NCBI GenBank assembly: GCA_030653545.1
Contig: JAURZE010000006.1
Coordinates: forward strand, 1-64,000
DNA length: 64,000 bases
Origin: Nitrospira sp.
Lineage (GTDB): Bacteria > Nitrospirota > Nitrospiria > Nitrospirales > Nitrospiraceae
Direction: 5' to 3'
The notes under the pieces: generated by a model
Databases searched by the model: none
What the model saw: the letters and a program-made list of their open reading frames with translations, nothing else
What the model was told of the DNA's origin: nothing
Shown: positions 42,139-50,558 of the stretch, in pieces
Numbering within the stretch: the stretch's first letter is position 1
Layout: the number at the start of each line of letters is the position of its first letter
Translations under genes and position numbers: made by a program

Positions 42139-43604
42139 GGCAGGTGAAGGGGAAGCGGGTAAGGGTGGGCGGGATCGCAGTGGTCGGCCTGTTCAGCGTA
42201 TTCATGCTGTCACTCACTGTGACGGCTTGCGCGGGAGGGCCGACGCTCAGCGACCCGCGCACCATGACGTTCAAGCCGGTGGAGTTTATCCCGCCGGAGC
42301 CGAATCGCGTGGTGCTCGACAACGGCATGGTCGTGTATCTCCTCGAAGATCATGAGCTGCCGCTCATTACGGTGACGGCCACGATGAAAACCGGCACCTG
42401 GCTTGATCCGGCAGATAAGATCGGCCTCGCGGCACTCACGGGCGCCCTCATGCGGACGGGCGGCGGCGGCGGGCTCACGCCGGAACAAGTGGATGAAGAA
42501 TTAGAGCACTTCGCAGGGGATGTCAGTGTGTCGATCGGGCACGAGTCCGGGTCTGCGTCGCTCGATGTGCTGAAGAAGGATCTGAAGCGCGGGCTCCAGA
42601 TTTTCTCCGGTCTGCTCCGGACGCCGGCCTTCGAACCGGCGCGGGTCGAGATTGCGAAGTTGCAGGCGCTTGAGGGCATCCGCCGCCGTCAGGACAATCC
42701 CGGCTCCGTGGTGGGGCGAGAGTTCATGAAGTTGTTGTACGGCCCCGACCATCCGTCCGCCCGTGAAACATCCATCGCGTCGGTCACCGGCATTACCCGT
42801 GACGATCTCGTGGCCTTTCACCGGAGCACGATCCATCCCAACGGCATCATTTTGGGGGTGACCGGTGATTTCCAGAAAGCGGACATGCTGGCGGCGTTGC
42901 GCGAGGTGTTCGGAGATTGGGCCAAGGGAACGGTACCGGAACTGAAGATTGCCGATGTGCCGGACAGTCAGAGCGCAACGCCGGCCATCCGCTTCGTCAA
43001 TAAAGAGACCTCGCAGACGCATATGCGGGTCGGGCATCTCACGATCCGTGAAAATGATCCGGACTACGTGGCCCTGGCCATCGCCAACGATATCCTGGGA
43101 GGGAGTTCTTTCCGGAGCCGGCTCTTCAACGATGTGCGAACGAAACGCGGGCTGGCCTATTCGGTGGGCAGCCGTCTGATGGCGGGCGTGCATGATCAAG
43201 GCGTCTGGCTCATGCGGGCGGAGACGAAGCAGGTCTCCACGCAGGAAGTGGTGAGCCGGTTCATCGCCAATATTGAACGGATGCGGACGGAACTGGTCAC
43301 GGACCAGGAGCTGGCCGAGGCGAAAGAAGCTTATGTGAATTCGTTCGTGTTTTCGTTCAGCAGCCCCTCGGCGATCGTCAGCCGGCTCGTGGAGCTGGAG
43401 AACGACGGACTGCCCAAGGACTTTCTTCAGCAGGTACGGGAGAAAGTGGTCAAGCTGACCAAGGAAGACGTGCTGGCAGCGGCGAAGAAGCATCTGCACC
43501 CAGACCGATTGAAGATTATCGCCGTCGGTTCCGGCGACATGCTGCCGAAAGTGCTCTCGACCTTCGGAGAAGTGAAAGAGATCAAGCTCTCTCCGGAGGG
43601 ATGA
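42135..43604 (+). CDS. M16 peptidase-like lipoprotein lacking the zinc motif
   Basis: The 489-residue protein overlaps the previous gene by four bases. Its signal ends VTAC, a lipobox, so it is probably a membrane-tethered lipoprotein. It has M16 folds: VVYLLEDHELPLITVTATMK, FHRSTIHPNGIILGVTGDF and SSFRSRLFNDVRTKRGLAYS, the last with the substrate-binding R/Y pair. Where HxxEH should be it reads LTGALMRTGGGG, so it is not catalytic. It likely pairs with the active M16 protein. A large hairpin element follows four bases after the stop. Confidence 0.88.
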   Translation: MRQVKGKRVRVGGIAVVGLFSVFMLSLTVTACAGGPTLSDPRTMTFKPVEFIPPEPNRVVLDNGMVVYLLEDHELPLITVTATMKTGTWLDPADKIGLAALTGALMRTGGGGGLTPEQVDEELEHFAGDVSVSIGHESGSASLDVLKKDLKRGLQIFSGLLRTPAFEPARVEIAKLQALEGIRRRQDNPGSVVGREFMKLLYGPDHPSARETSIASVTGITRDDLVAFHRSTIHPNGIILGVTGDFQKADMLAALREVFGDWAKGTVPELKIADVPDSQSATPAIRFVNKETSQTHMRVGHLTIRENDPDYVALAIANDILGGSSFRSRLFNDVRTKRGLAYSVGSRLMAGVHDQGVWLMRAETKQVSTQEVVSRFIANIERMRTELVTDQELAEAKEAYVNSFVFSFSSPSAIVSRLVELENDGLPKDFLQQVREKVVKLTKEDVLAAAKKHLHPDRLKIIAVGSGDMLPKVLSTFGEVKEIKLSPEG

Positions 43605-43607
43605 AGC

Positions 43608-43730
43608 GGGAGTGGCCGGTGGTGGGGGCGTTCTCTTGCTCGCGCCCCGCGCACGCAAGATGTGACGCTAGGCTGGAACGGGCGGTGCTCGGTGTATGCG
43701 GGCCGTAAGAACGCTACCCCACCACCGGCC
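43608..43730. repeat. Long palindromic element, copy 1, four bases after a stop codon
   Basis: The element begins GGGAGTGGCC. GGCCGGTGGTGGGG (43614-43627) pairs perfectly with 43717-43730, and GCGTTCT (43628-43634) with AGAACGC (43708-43714) after a two-base bulge. An inner hairpin CTTGC...GCAAG (43635-43659) encloses GCGCCCCGCG. GGGAGTGGCC and TCTTGCTCGC are shared with the element at 55005-55098. It may serve as a terminator or be a REP-like mobile palindrome. Confidence 0.6.
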
Positions 43731-43778
43731 TTGAGAAGAATTGGGTGAGAAAGTCTGTAGACGGAGTGAGAATTCGAT

Positions 43779-44621
43779 ATGCCGCTGGAAGATGAGCTCT
43801 GTGACATTCTGAAAAAGTCCCGCATCGGTCAGGGAATATCGGTGGTTGATCTGGCGAAGATGACGGGTTTGCCGGGTGGCGATATCACGGCGCTGGAGCG
43901 CGGGGATCGCCCGCGTGATCGCACGGAAGTGCGGGCGTTGGCCCTGGCCTTAGGCTTGCAGGACGAACCGCTCGCGCAGATAGCGATCGAGCAATGGGTG
44001 CCGGTTGCCCAGTCATCGCCAGCCTGGCTCAAGACGATTCAAGGATCGATCAACGGCTACGGGGTACAGGGTTACATTCTCCACGACGGAGGCGAGGCGC
44101 TGCTGATCGATACGGCCTACAACGCGCCGGCGATGATCGAGTATGTCTCCACGCACCATCTTCGGCTGGTCGGGATTTGTTTGACGCACGGCCATACGGA
44201 TCATGCCGATGGCACCGAACAGATTCTCCAGTCCCATCCGGCACCGGTCTATCTGGGAGCCGAGGACGTCGAGCTGCTCAGCTGGCGGCCGCCTCAGGCG
44301 CAGTTGAGGACGCCGGTTCACGGGCAGACCATTGCTGTCGGCCGTCTGGCGGTTCAGTGCTTGATGACGCCGGGTCATACGCCAGGCGGAATCTGCTACC
44401 GGGTGGATGATGCACAGATGCCGGTGTGTTTTGTGGGCGATACGTTGTTTGCGGGATCGATCGGCCGCTCGAATCCCAGTACGCTCTATCGGATCCATCT
44501 GGCTTCCGTCCGGGCCACCGTGCTTGGCCTCCCGCCGGAGTATCGGTTGTTGCCGGGCCATGGCCCCGCGACGACCGTCGAAGAAGAAGTGGCTCATAAC
44601 CCTTTCTACGCATCCGCCTAG
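43779..44621 (+). CDS. HTH (XRE-like) and metallo-beta-lactamase fusion protein
   Basis: The 280-residue protein has an N-terminal XRE-like helix-turn-helix at about 8-62 (GISVVDLAKMTGLPGGDITA, LERGDRPRDRTEV). A metallo-beta-lactamase fold of glyoxalase II type follows at about 88-275: THGHTDHADG (His137, His139, Asp141, His142), TPGHTPGG, GDTLFAGSIGR and LLPGHGPAT. Metal ligands look complete. The union of a DNA-binding domain with a hydrolase is unusual; it may be a metabolite-sensing regulator. It starts 48 bases after the hairpin element and stands just upstream of a membrane protease gene. Confidence 0.82.
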   Translation: MPLEDELCDILKKSRIGQGISVVDLAKMTGLPGGDITALERGDRPRDRTEVRALALALGLQDEPLAQIAIEQWVPVAQSSPAWLKTIQGSINGYGVQGYILHDGGEALLIDTAYNAPAMIEYVSTHHLRLVGICLTHGHTDHADGTEQILQSHPAPVYLGAEDVELLSWRPPQAQLRTPVHGQTIAVGRLAVQCLMTPGHTPGGICYRVDDAQMPVCFVGDTLFAGSIGRSNPSTLYRIHLASVRATVLGLPPEYRLLPGHGPATTVEEEVAHNPFYASA

Positions 44622-44629
44622 GAGCGCGC

Positions 44630-45556
44630 ATGAACGGCGACCAGCAGGATGTGGACGCCGACGATGCCGACGAATTCGAAGAATCGACATTTTCGCGCTA
44701 CCTCCTTCCGATCGTCTTGTTCTGCCTGACGATCTTTACCACGCTGTGGGCGGGTGCCTATCAAGACCATCCCAATCTGTTTCACCCGTTTCGCGGAGCC
44801 TGGGAGTTGCTTACCGAGCGGCCGGGTGAACTGGTCAACGGGATTCCCTTTGCGGCCACGCTGCTCCTGATTCTCGTCACCCATGAGCTGGCACACTATG
44901 TCTACTCGAAGCGGCATCGTGTTCCGGCGTCGCTTCCGTTGTTCATTCCAGGGTTGCCGCTGTTAGTGGGAACCTTTGGGGCGATCATTCGTGTGCGTGG
45001 TCAAATTGTGGAGCGGAAGGCCCTCTTCGATATCGGGATCTCTGGGCCATTGGCCGGATTTGCCGTGGCGCTTGTGGCGCTTGTAATCGGATTGCACTGG
45101 TCGCAGGTGGAGGTGGGGATCAGTTCGGCCAGTCCCTTCTATGTCGGGCGATCCATACTCATTGATTGGTGCATCTCCCTGGTCTTGGGAGATCTACCGA
45201 GAGGGGCGAGTGTCAATTTGCATCCGATCGCTGAAGCGGCCTGGTTCGGGCTCTTCGTCACCTGTTTGAATCTGATTCCCATCGGACAACTTGACGGGGG
45301 CCATGTCGCCTACGCGCTCTGGGGCGGGAGACAGCGGACGATCGCTTTCTGGGGCATTCCCGTCCTTTTGGTGCTTGGCTATCTCGGCTGGCAAGGGTGG
45401 TGGTTGTGGGTGTTCCTTTCGACCCTGCTTGGAGTCGGCCATCCGCCGATCCCGGATCCGACTTCGCCGCTGGGCTCGACGCGAACCTGGCTTGGACGGG
45501 CGACCGTCCTGCTCTTCATCCTCATCTTCACACCGTTTCCTATCGTCGTCCGCTGA
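44630..45556 (+). CDS. Site-2 protease-like membrane metallopeptidase (M50)
   Basis: The 308-residue protein has about seven membrane segments. The zinc site HELAH lies in helix 2 (His85, Glu86, His89) and the third ligand in LIPIGQLDGGHVAYAL. FGAIIRVRGQIVERKALFDI separates them. An acidic N-terminus (DVDADDADEFEE) is cytoplasmic. Family members cleave transmembrane segments of regulatory proteins. It follows the HTH fusion gene by eight bases. Confidence 0.9.
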   Translation: MNGDQQDVDADDADEFEESTFSRYLLPIVLFCLTIFTTLWAGAYQDHPNLFHPFRGAWELLTERPGELVNGIPFAATLLLILVTHELAHYVYSKRHRVPASLPLFIPGLPLLVGTFGAIIRVRGQIVERKALFDIGISGPLAGFAVALVALVIGLHWSQVEVGISSASPFYVGRSILIDWCISLVLGDLPRGASVNLHPIAEAAWFGLFVTCLNLIPIGQLDGGHVAYALWGGRQRTIAFWGIPVLLVLGYLGWQGWWLWVFLSTLLGVGHPPIPDPTSPLGSTRTWLGRATVLLFILIFTPFPIVVR

Positions 45557-45608
45557 GGGGGACTCGGGATTGAGCCCCGGCCTCGCGATGGCGATTTACG
45601 GCAAATTC

Positions 45609-45637
45609 TTGTCGGATCGGCCGGTTGGCCCTAGCAT
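45609..45637 (+). promoter_or_regulatory. Predicted promoter giving a leaderless mRNA
   Basis: TTGTCG (45609-45614), a 17-base spacer and TAGCAT (45632-45637) lie six bases before ATG 45644. The predicted transcription start coincides with the A of the start codon. No Shine-Dalgarno site is present. Confidence 0.5.
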
Positions 45638-45643
45638 GCAGAC

Positions 45644-46393
45644 ATGGAGGCGACAGGGGTATCAACGGGCGCATGTCCCAAGTGTCAGGCCGATCGCTCG
45701 GAGGACGCAACCGAGTGCGCCCGGTGCGGGATTATTTTCTCCAAGTATCGGGCCCCGGCGCCCCGCCCGTCGACCGCAACTGCCGGATCATCCACCGGGT
45801 CCTTATGGTGGCTGACTGCCAAAGACTGGATGATCGAATCCGACATGGCGTCCGATTCTCCGACCTTCTACGGGCGGCTGGCCGTCTACCTGGGGCTTCT
45901 CTGGTGGGGACGGATCTTTATCATGACGCCGCTGGAGACCAACTACACCGGCGAGTCGTTTCTCCATCTGATCAACCTGCCGTTTCACGAAGCCGGGCAC
46001 CTGATCTTTAGTCCGTTCGGTCGCTTCATGATGATTCTCGGCGGAAGCCTTGGCCAAGTGCTGATGCCGATGATCTGCTTGGGTACTTTCCTCATCAAGA
46101 CGCGCGACCCCTTCGGCGCCTCGGTCGCGCTCTGGTGGACGGCCGAAAGCCTTATGGACGTAGCGCCCTATATCAACGATGCGCGCGACATGGAGCTGAT
46201 GCTGTTAGGCGGCGTGACCGGCAAAGAAACCGACGGCCACGATTGGAATAATCTGCTGACGATGACAGGTCTGCTGCAGTGGGACCACCGTTTGGCCCAT
46301 CTTACCTACAACATCGGAATTTTTCTGATGCTCGCGTCTTTCGCCTGGGGTGGGGTCATCCTGGCGCGCCACTATCAGCGACAACGGGAATGA
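45644..46393 (+). CDS. Zinc-ribbon membrane protein with an HEAGH metalloprotease-like motif
   Basis: The 249-residue protein has an N-terminal zinc ribbon (Cys11, 14, 25, 28 in CPKC and CARC), a linker and about five hydrophobic segments. FHEAGH (His116, Glu117, His120) lies at the start of a membrane segment followed by GRFMMILGGSLGQVLMPMIC. This resembles the HExxH of M50-like intramembrane proteases, but the third ligand is not obvious; candidates are in DVAPYINDARD or ETDGHDWN. The family is uncharacterised. It directly follows a site-2 protease gene but has its own predicted promoter. Confidence 0.7.
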   Translation: MEATGVSTGACPKCQADRSEDATECARCGIIFSKYRAPAPRPSTATAGSSTGSLWWLTAKDWMIESDMASDSPTFYGRLAVYLGLLWWGRIFIMTPLETNYTGESFLHLINLPFHEAGHLIFSPFGRFMMILGGSLGQVLMPMICLGTFLIKTRDPFGASVALWWTAESLMDVAPYINDARDMELMLLGGVTGKETDGHDWNNLLTMTGLLQWDHRLAHLTYNIGIFLMLASFAWGGVILARHYQRQRE

Positions 46394-46442
46394 GGAGAGA
46401 CGTTGTCTCTCCTTCCGCCCCTCCACCGTCTTGCCCGATCAG

Positions 46443-47042
46443 CTATTTAGCCTTCAGCCTGGATTGATGCAGAAATGGCGGGCCTAGCGGTACGAGCTGA
46501 TGGCCGGTGAAGGCCTGCGTCAGGCTGGCGACCGCGTGATAGAAGGCCATCAAGCCGACGACGATATGGAGCAGGCCGGGAATGGTTTCGCCGATGAGAT
46601 CGAGTCGGGCCAACACGGTGGAGGAAAACGTGATGGTGATGATGACATGGAGAATACAGAGTGTGGCGTTGCGATAGGCGGTGAGATAGGTCATCACCAG
46701 GGAGAAGGCCGCATACACAAAATTAATTGGGGCAAAGAGCACCATGTCCATATGGAAGGACGTGCCTTCGCTGACCAGTTTGGCAATGGAGACGGTGAGC
46801 CAGAAAAACCCGTACATGGTGAGCGCGGTGCCGCCGAGCTGCTCGTGATAGCGAATATCGGTAATGCCCGCCAGGATCTGCACGATCCCGCCGAAGATCA
46901 ACGCGATGACCAGGGTGCCGACTTTATTGGAATCGGGGATGCCGCCGAGTTGGGCTACGCCCAGCGTCAAGGCTCCGACTGCGAGACCGAACAGGCCGAT
47001 TGCCAACACGTCGATTCGCCGGTGATGCTCCACATCGCTCAT
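46443..47042 (-). CDS. GPR1/FUN34/YaaH-like (acetate transporter type) membrane protein
   Basis: The 199-residue protein has six membrane helices, beginning LAIGLFGLAVGALTLGVAQL, then VIALIFGGIVQILAGITDIR and GTALTMYGFFWLTVSIAKLV. This pattern matches the SatP/YaaH acetate-succinate uptake family. The usual NPAPLGL motif is replaced by DVLAIGLFGL, so the substrate may differ. AAGGAGG lies seven bases before ATG 47042. Confidence 0.78.
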   Translation of the reverse strand: MSDVEHHRRIDVLAIGLFGLAVGALTLGVAQLGGIPDSNKVGTLVIALIFGGIVQILAGITDIRYHEQLGGTALTMYGFFWLTVSIAKLVSEGTSFHMDMVLFAPINFVYAAFSLVMTYLTAYRNATLCILHVIITITFSSTVLARLDLIGETIPGLLHIVVGLMAFYHAVASLTQAFTGHQLVPLGPPFLHQSRLKAK

Positions 47043-47197
47043 AGACCGCCTCCTTCGATAGATTCAACGTCTGACGATCGCTCCGACCGTTCAAAGCGGC
47101 CCCCAGCATGCAACAGGGACTATTGAAAAGACAAGCAGGCTCCGGCAGACTGCTTGTGCCCATGCCAGTGGAGTGCCGGACATTGCGGAGGCCGATC

Positions 47198-47683
47198 ATG
47201 ACGAAGCACGGACCCGTTTCTGCAAAATTATGGCTTATCGGAGTCGGACTGGCGCTGGCACTTGTGACGAATCAAGGTCTTGCTGAGCAGCGGGAGGCTC
47301 GATTTACGCTGGTCCTTAATGGGGCCGCCGTCAAAGACGGCCAGACCGGAATAATCTGGGAGCAGGAGCCGGATCGGGAGCACGATGTGTGGAGCCGTTC
47401 GAATGAACGCTGCACCACAAAAACCGTCGGCGGACAATCGGGCTGGCGCGGGCCCACGATCGATGAACTCAAGACCTTGATTGATCATTCCCAACATGAC
47501 CCGGCCTTACCGGCCGGCCATCCCTTCGCGAATATCCGGTCTGAAATCTATTGGACTGCGACGCCTGATCCGAAAGACGACATCGTGGCCTGGCAGGTCA
47601 GTTTTTTCAGCGGCGAACCGGTTACCGACCAAAAGTCCGGCACCAGGCGCATGTGGTGTGTGTTGGACAGGATGAAACCGTAA
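47198..47683 (+). CDS. Secreted DUF1566 (Lcl-like) domain protein
   Basis: From ATG 47198 (GGAGG upstream) the protein has 161 residues with a signal peptide (about 11-30). The domain has DGQTGIIWEQEPD, WRGPTIDELKTLIDHSQHDP and IYWTATPDPKDDIVAWQVSF, ending in RRMWCVLD, the pattern of DUF1566/Lcl C-terminal domains found in bacterial surface proteins. The function is unknown. A longer frame upstream to 47108 lacks support. It precedes a porin gene by 13 bases. Confidence 0.75.
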   Translation: MTKHGPVSAKLWLIGVGLALALVTNQGLAEQREARFTLVLNGAAVKDGQTGIIWEQEPDREHDVWSRSNERCTTKTVGGQSGWRGPTIDELKTLIDHSQHDPALPAGHPFANIRSEIYWTATPDPKDDIVAWQVSFFSGEPVTDQKSGTRRMWCVLDRMKP

Positions 47684-47696
47684 AGGCATCCGGCGC

Positions 47697-48866
47697 ATGG
47701 TCCCTCTCGTACTTGTCCTATGGGCGGTGCTGGTCGTCCTAGGAGGTCAGGCTCTGGCTGACCCGCTGTCTCCCAGCGAGAGCCCTGCTCCCGCTGCCGA
47801 GAGCCCGTCGGATTGGCATTACGGCGCCTACGTCGATCTCAGCTACATCGTCAATTTCAACTTTCCCGAGAATCATCTCTGGCGCAGTCGATCTACGGCC
47901 TCGCGCCACAATGAACTGGCGCCCAACATGGGGTACGTCTATGTGCGCAAAGATAGCAATGAGGCTTCCCGCTGGGGCATGGAGCTTGGCATTCAGGGAG
48001 GATATGACTCGAAAGACTTCGGGTATCTCCAAGGAGAGCGCAAGGTCGATGGGGCCGACACTTGGCGGCATTTGCAGCGGGCCAACGTGGCCTATCTTGC
48101 CCCGGTCGGGAACGGCCTCATGGTTACCGCCGGCCTCTTCAACAGTTTGATCGGCTACGAATCGCTCTACGCAAAGGACAATGCAAACTATACCCGGTCA
48201 TGGATTGCCGACTACTCGCCCTACATGATGTTCGGGGTGAATGCCAAGTATCCCGTCAATGAGCAGTTGACGGTCGCGGCCTTCGTCATCAACGGCTATT
48301 TCCACCTCTCCCATCCCAACGATCAGCCGTCCTACGGCGGACAATGGGCGTACAAAATGACGCCGCGGTTGACGGCGACGCAAACCCTCTATTGGGGGCC
48401 GGACCAGACCAAGACATCATTCGAATTCTGGCGGCTCTACGGAAACCATATTCTCGAGTGGAAGGGCGACGACTTGACGCTGGCGGTCTCTTACGATATC
48501 GGGACCGAACGTATCGCCGGCCAGCCTGGTAGTCCGCGTACCTTCGCTATGGGCGGCAACCTGTTGGCGAAGTGGCACGTGTCCGGTCCCTGGAGCATGG
48601 CCGTGCGGCCGGAGTTCTATTGGGATCGCAACGGACGGTGGACCGGGCAAGAGCAGTTCGTGAAAGCGGTCACCTCGACCGTGGAATATAAATTTCTCTA
48701 CCGGTGGACCAATGCCATCGTCCGGCTCGAGCATCGCTATGATGAGTCGACCGGATCCGGGGGAGGATTTTTTCGCAAGGGAGAGACCAGTCCGGGAACC
48801 TTGGGATTGGCTCCCGCGCAACACTTGCTCTTGTTGGGACTGCTCTGGTCATTCGATTCACCGTAG
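47697..48866 (+). CDS. Outer-membrane beta-barrel porin (BBP2-like)
   Basis: The 389-residue protein has a signal peptide ending near ALA and alternating aromatic beta-strands through to a C-terminal hydrophobic strand LLLLGLLWSF. Recognisable segments are YGAYVDLSYIVNFNFPENHL, ANVAYLAPVGNGLMVTAGLF and LFNSLIGYES, typical of the BBP2 porin family. It should form a 14-18-strand pore. Its 3' end overlaps the convergent lipoprotein gene by nine bases. Confidence 0.82.
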   Translation: MVPLVLVLWAVLVVLGGQALADPLSPSESPAPAAESPSDWHYGAYVDLSYIVNFNFPENHLWRSRSTASRHNELAPNMGYVYVRKDSNEASRWGMELGIQGGYDSKDFGYLQGERKVDGADTWRHLQRANVAYLAPVGNGLMVTAGLFNSLIGYESLYAKDNANYTRSWIADYSPYMMFGVNAKYPVNEQLTVAAFVINGYFHLSHPNDQPSYGGQWAYKMTPRLTATQTLYWGPDQTKTSFEFWRLYGNHILEWKGDDLTLAVSYDIGTERIAGQPGSPRTFAMGGNLLAKWHVSGPWSMAVRPEFYWDRNGRWTGQEQFVKAVTSTVEYKFLYRWTNAIVRLEHRYDESTGSGGGFFRKGETSPGTLGLAPAQHLLLLGLLWSFDSP

Positions 48867-49613
48867 CGGTGAGAGCGCGCCGGACCGTTCGCGTCTGAGT
48901 GAGCGCAGGTGCTCGACGAGTCTTGCACCGAGCGCCTCGATAGCCCGGCCTTTTGCCTCTTTCAGTGCGTCTGCATCTTCCACCAGGACCGCGGCTCCGG
49001 TGCGCTGGGCCTGACCCTCAGCCGTCTGTTGGTCGAGCAGCTGGTCGGTCCGCAGATCCCAGAGTATGCCGTCGAGGATAACGAGCGCATCGATCACGGT
49101 GCCGGGAGCCAGCCAGGCGCCGATCACCGTCGGGTAGAGGAGGGCATAGGCATTGTTACGCCGATCCACCGCGCCGACTCCATCCACGAGCAAGAGCACG
49201 TCGATTCCATATCGTGCGGAGGCTTGTCGAAATTCTTGGCGGGTGAGGGTCCGGACGGTCGGTTCTGCAAGGACCACGACCTCGCGAAGGATCTGGTCGC
49301 TACGCAATGGAGCGAGACATTGCACCAGCTGGTCTTTCTCTGCACTCAGCCACTCCCCTGAGCGAATCGACTCGCGGGTGGGGAATTCCGTTCGAACAAA
49401 GTAGACGCCGAGACGGAACGGTTCTGCGAGGCGGGGCCGATTCTCGATCGCGTCCTTGGTCTCGGTGGCCTTGATCTCACGTGCGCCGACGAAACTCATC
49501 CGCTGGAGCAATGTGTCCTGCATCCCGGCCCGGTCAAATTCCGGGCTAGTTGAGCAAGCGGAGAGAGTGATGAGAAGGATAGGAACCAGCCATTGAATGC
49601 GGTGAACTCTCAT
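48858..49613 (-). CDS. Lipoprotein of unknown function, 251 residues
   Basis: The signal [13 protein letters not shown] carries a lipobox with Cys near residue 20. The mature part has [20 protein letters not shown], then [20 protein letters not shown] and [20 protein letters not shown], a pattern of lipoproteins with an alpha/beta domain that are often listed as hypothetical. It overlaps the dehydrogenase gene by four bases but shows no functional link to it. Confidence 0.7.
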   Translation of the reverse strand: MRVHRIQWLVPILLITLSACSTSPEFDRAGMQDTLLQRMSFVGAREIKATETKDAIENRPRLAEPFRLGVYFVRTEFPTRESIRSGEWLSAEKDQLVQCLAPLRSDQILREVVVLAEPTVRTLTRQEFRQASARYGIDVLLLVDGVGAVDRRNNAYALLYPTVIGAWLAPGTVIDALVILDGILWDLRTDQLLDQQTAEGQAQRTGAAVLVEDADALKEAKGRAIEALGARLVEHLRSLRRERSGALSPLR

Positions 49614-50539
49614 GGAATCCTTCCCGGACGAGTCGATGGCATTACGGTGTGGGACAGTTCCTCCAGCGCGAGCATGAGCGCATGGGTTCCACTCCGGCCA
49701 TGGCCGAGCGCCTGCACCCGGTGATAGAGCCCACGCACCAATGTCAGCCCGGGCAACGTGAGGTTCATGCGTGTGGCCTCGTCCAGCGCAATGCCCATGT
49801 CTTTCACGAAGTGCTCGACGAAGAATCCGGGGTCGAAGTCGCGCTGTAGGATTCTGGGGGCCAGGTTATCCAACGTCCAACAGGCGGCGGCGCCTCCGCG
49901 GATCGACTCGAGCATCTGCGTCAGATCAAGTCCCGCCTTGAATCCGTACAGCAAACTTTCACACACTCCCACCATCGTCCCGGCGATCACGATTTGATTG
50001 CAGAGCTTCGCATGTTGTCCGGCTCCCGGCCCGCCCTGATAGACCATCTTCTTGCCCAAGCATTCGAAGAGCGGACGCAGGCATTCCACCGTTTCACGAT
50101 TCCCGCCTGTCATGATGGAGAGGGTCGCGTTTCTGGCACCGACATCCCCGCCTGAGACCGGCGCGTCGATCGCCCGGAGTCCTTTGGCTGACGCGGCGGC
50201 CGCGATCTCCCGACTCAAGGTCGGCTCGGTCGTGGTCATATCGATCAGGATTGAGCCAGGTCTGGCTCCCGCCAGAACTCCCTCAGCACCAAAGTAGACT
50301 TCCCGTACATCGCGAGGAAATCCGACCATCGTGATGATGACCGTCGATTGTTCGGCGACGCCGCGCGGATGATCCGCCCAGAGCGCCCCGCGGTCAAGAA
50401 GCGGTTGAGCCTTGGCCCTCGTGCGGGAAAAGACGGTGAGGGGATAGCCGGCCCGTTGCAAATGGCCGCACATCGAAACACCCATCACGCCGGTGCCGAC
50501 CCATCCGATACGACTGTGATCCGGAGCAATCTGCTGCAT
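49610..50539 (-). CDS. NAD(P)-dependent beta-hydroxyacid dehydrogenase (HIBADH family)
   Basis: From ATG 50539 the protein has 309 residues. The Rossmann motif [20 protein letters not shown], the substrate signature [18 protein letters not shown] and the catalytic Lys in [15 protein letters not shown] are all present. Family members include 3-hydroxyisobutyrate, tartronate-semialdehyde and succinic-semialdehyde reductases; the substrate is not certain. The upstream open frame reads Ala-rich residues overlapping a Gly-rich gene tail and is discounted. Confidence 0.9.
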   Translation of the reverse strand: MQQIAPDHSRIGWVGTGVMGVSMCGHLQRAGYPLTVFSRTRAKAQPLLDRGALWADHPRGVAEQSTVIITMVGFPRDVREVYFGAEGVLAGARPGSILIDMTTTEPTLSREIAAAASAKGLRAIDAPVSGGDVGARNATLSIMTGGNRETVECLRPLFECLGKKMVYQGGPGAGQHAKLCNQIVIAGTMVGVCESLLYGFKAGLDLTQMLESIRGGAAACWTLDNLAPRILQRDFDPGFFVEHFVKDMGIALDEATRMNLTLPGLTLVRGLYHRVQALGHGRSGTHALMLALEELSHTVMPSTRPGRIP

Positions 50540-50558
50540 ACAGAGGAGGATTGAACCG

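Noticed and set aside
47131..47157. Inverted repeat ACAAGCAG/CTGCTTGT between divergent genes
   Set aside because: Only eight base pairs, with no nearby regulator and no promoter match, so it may be chance.
47108..47197. N-terminal extension of the DUF1566 protein
   Set aside because: It would place the signal peptide internally, and ATG 47198 has a GGAGG site.
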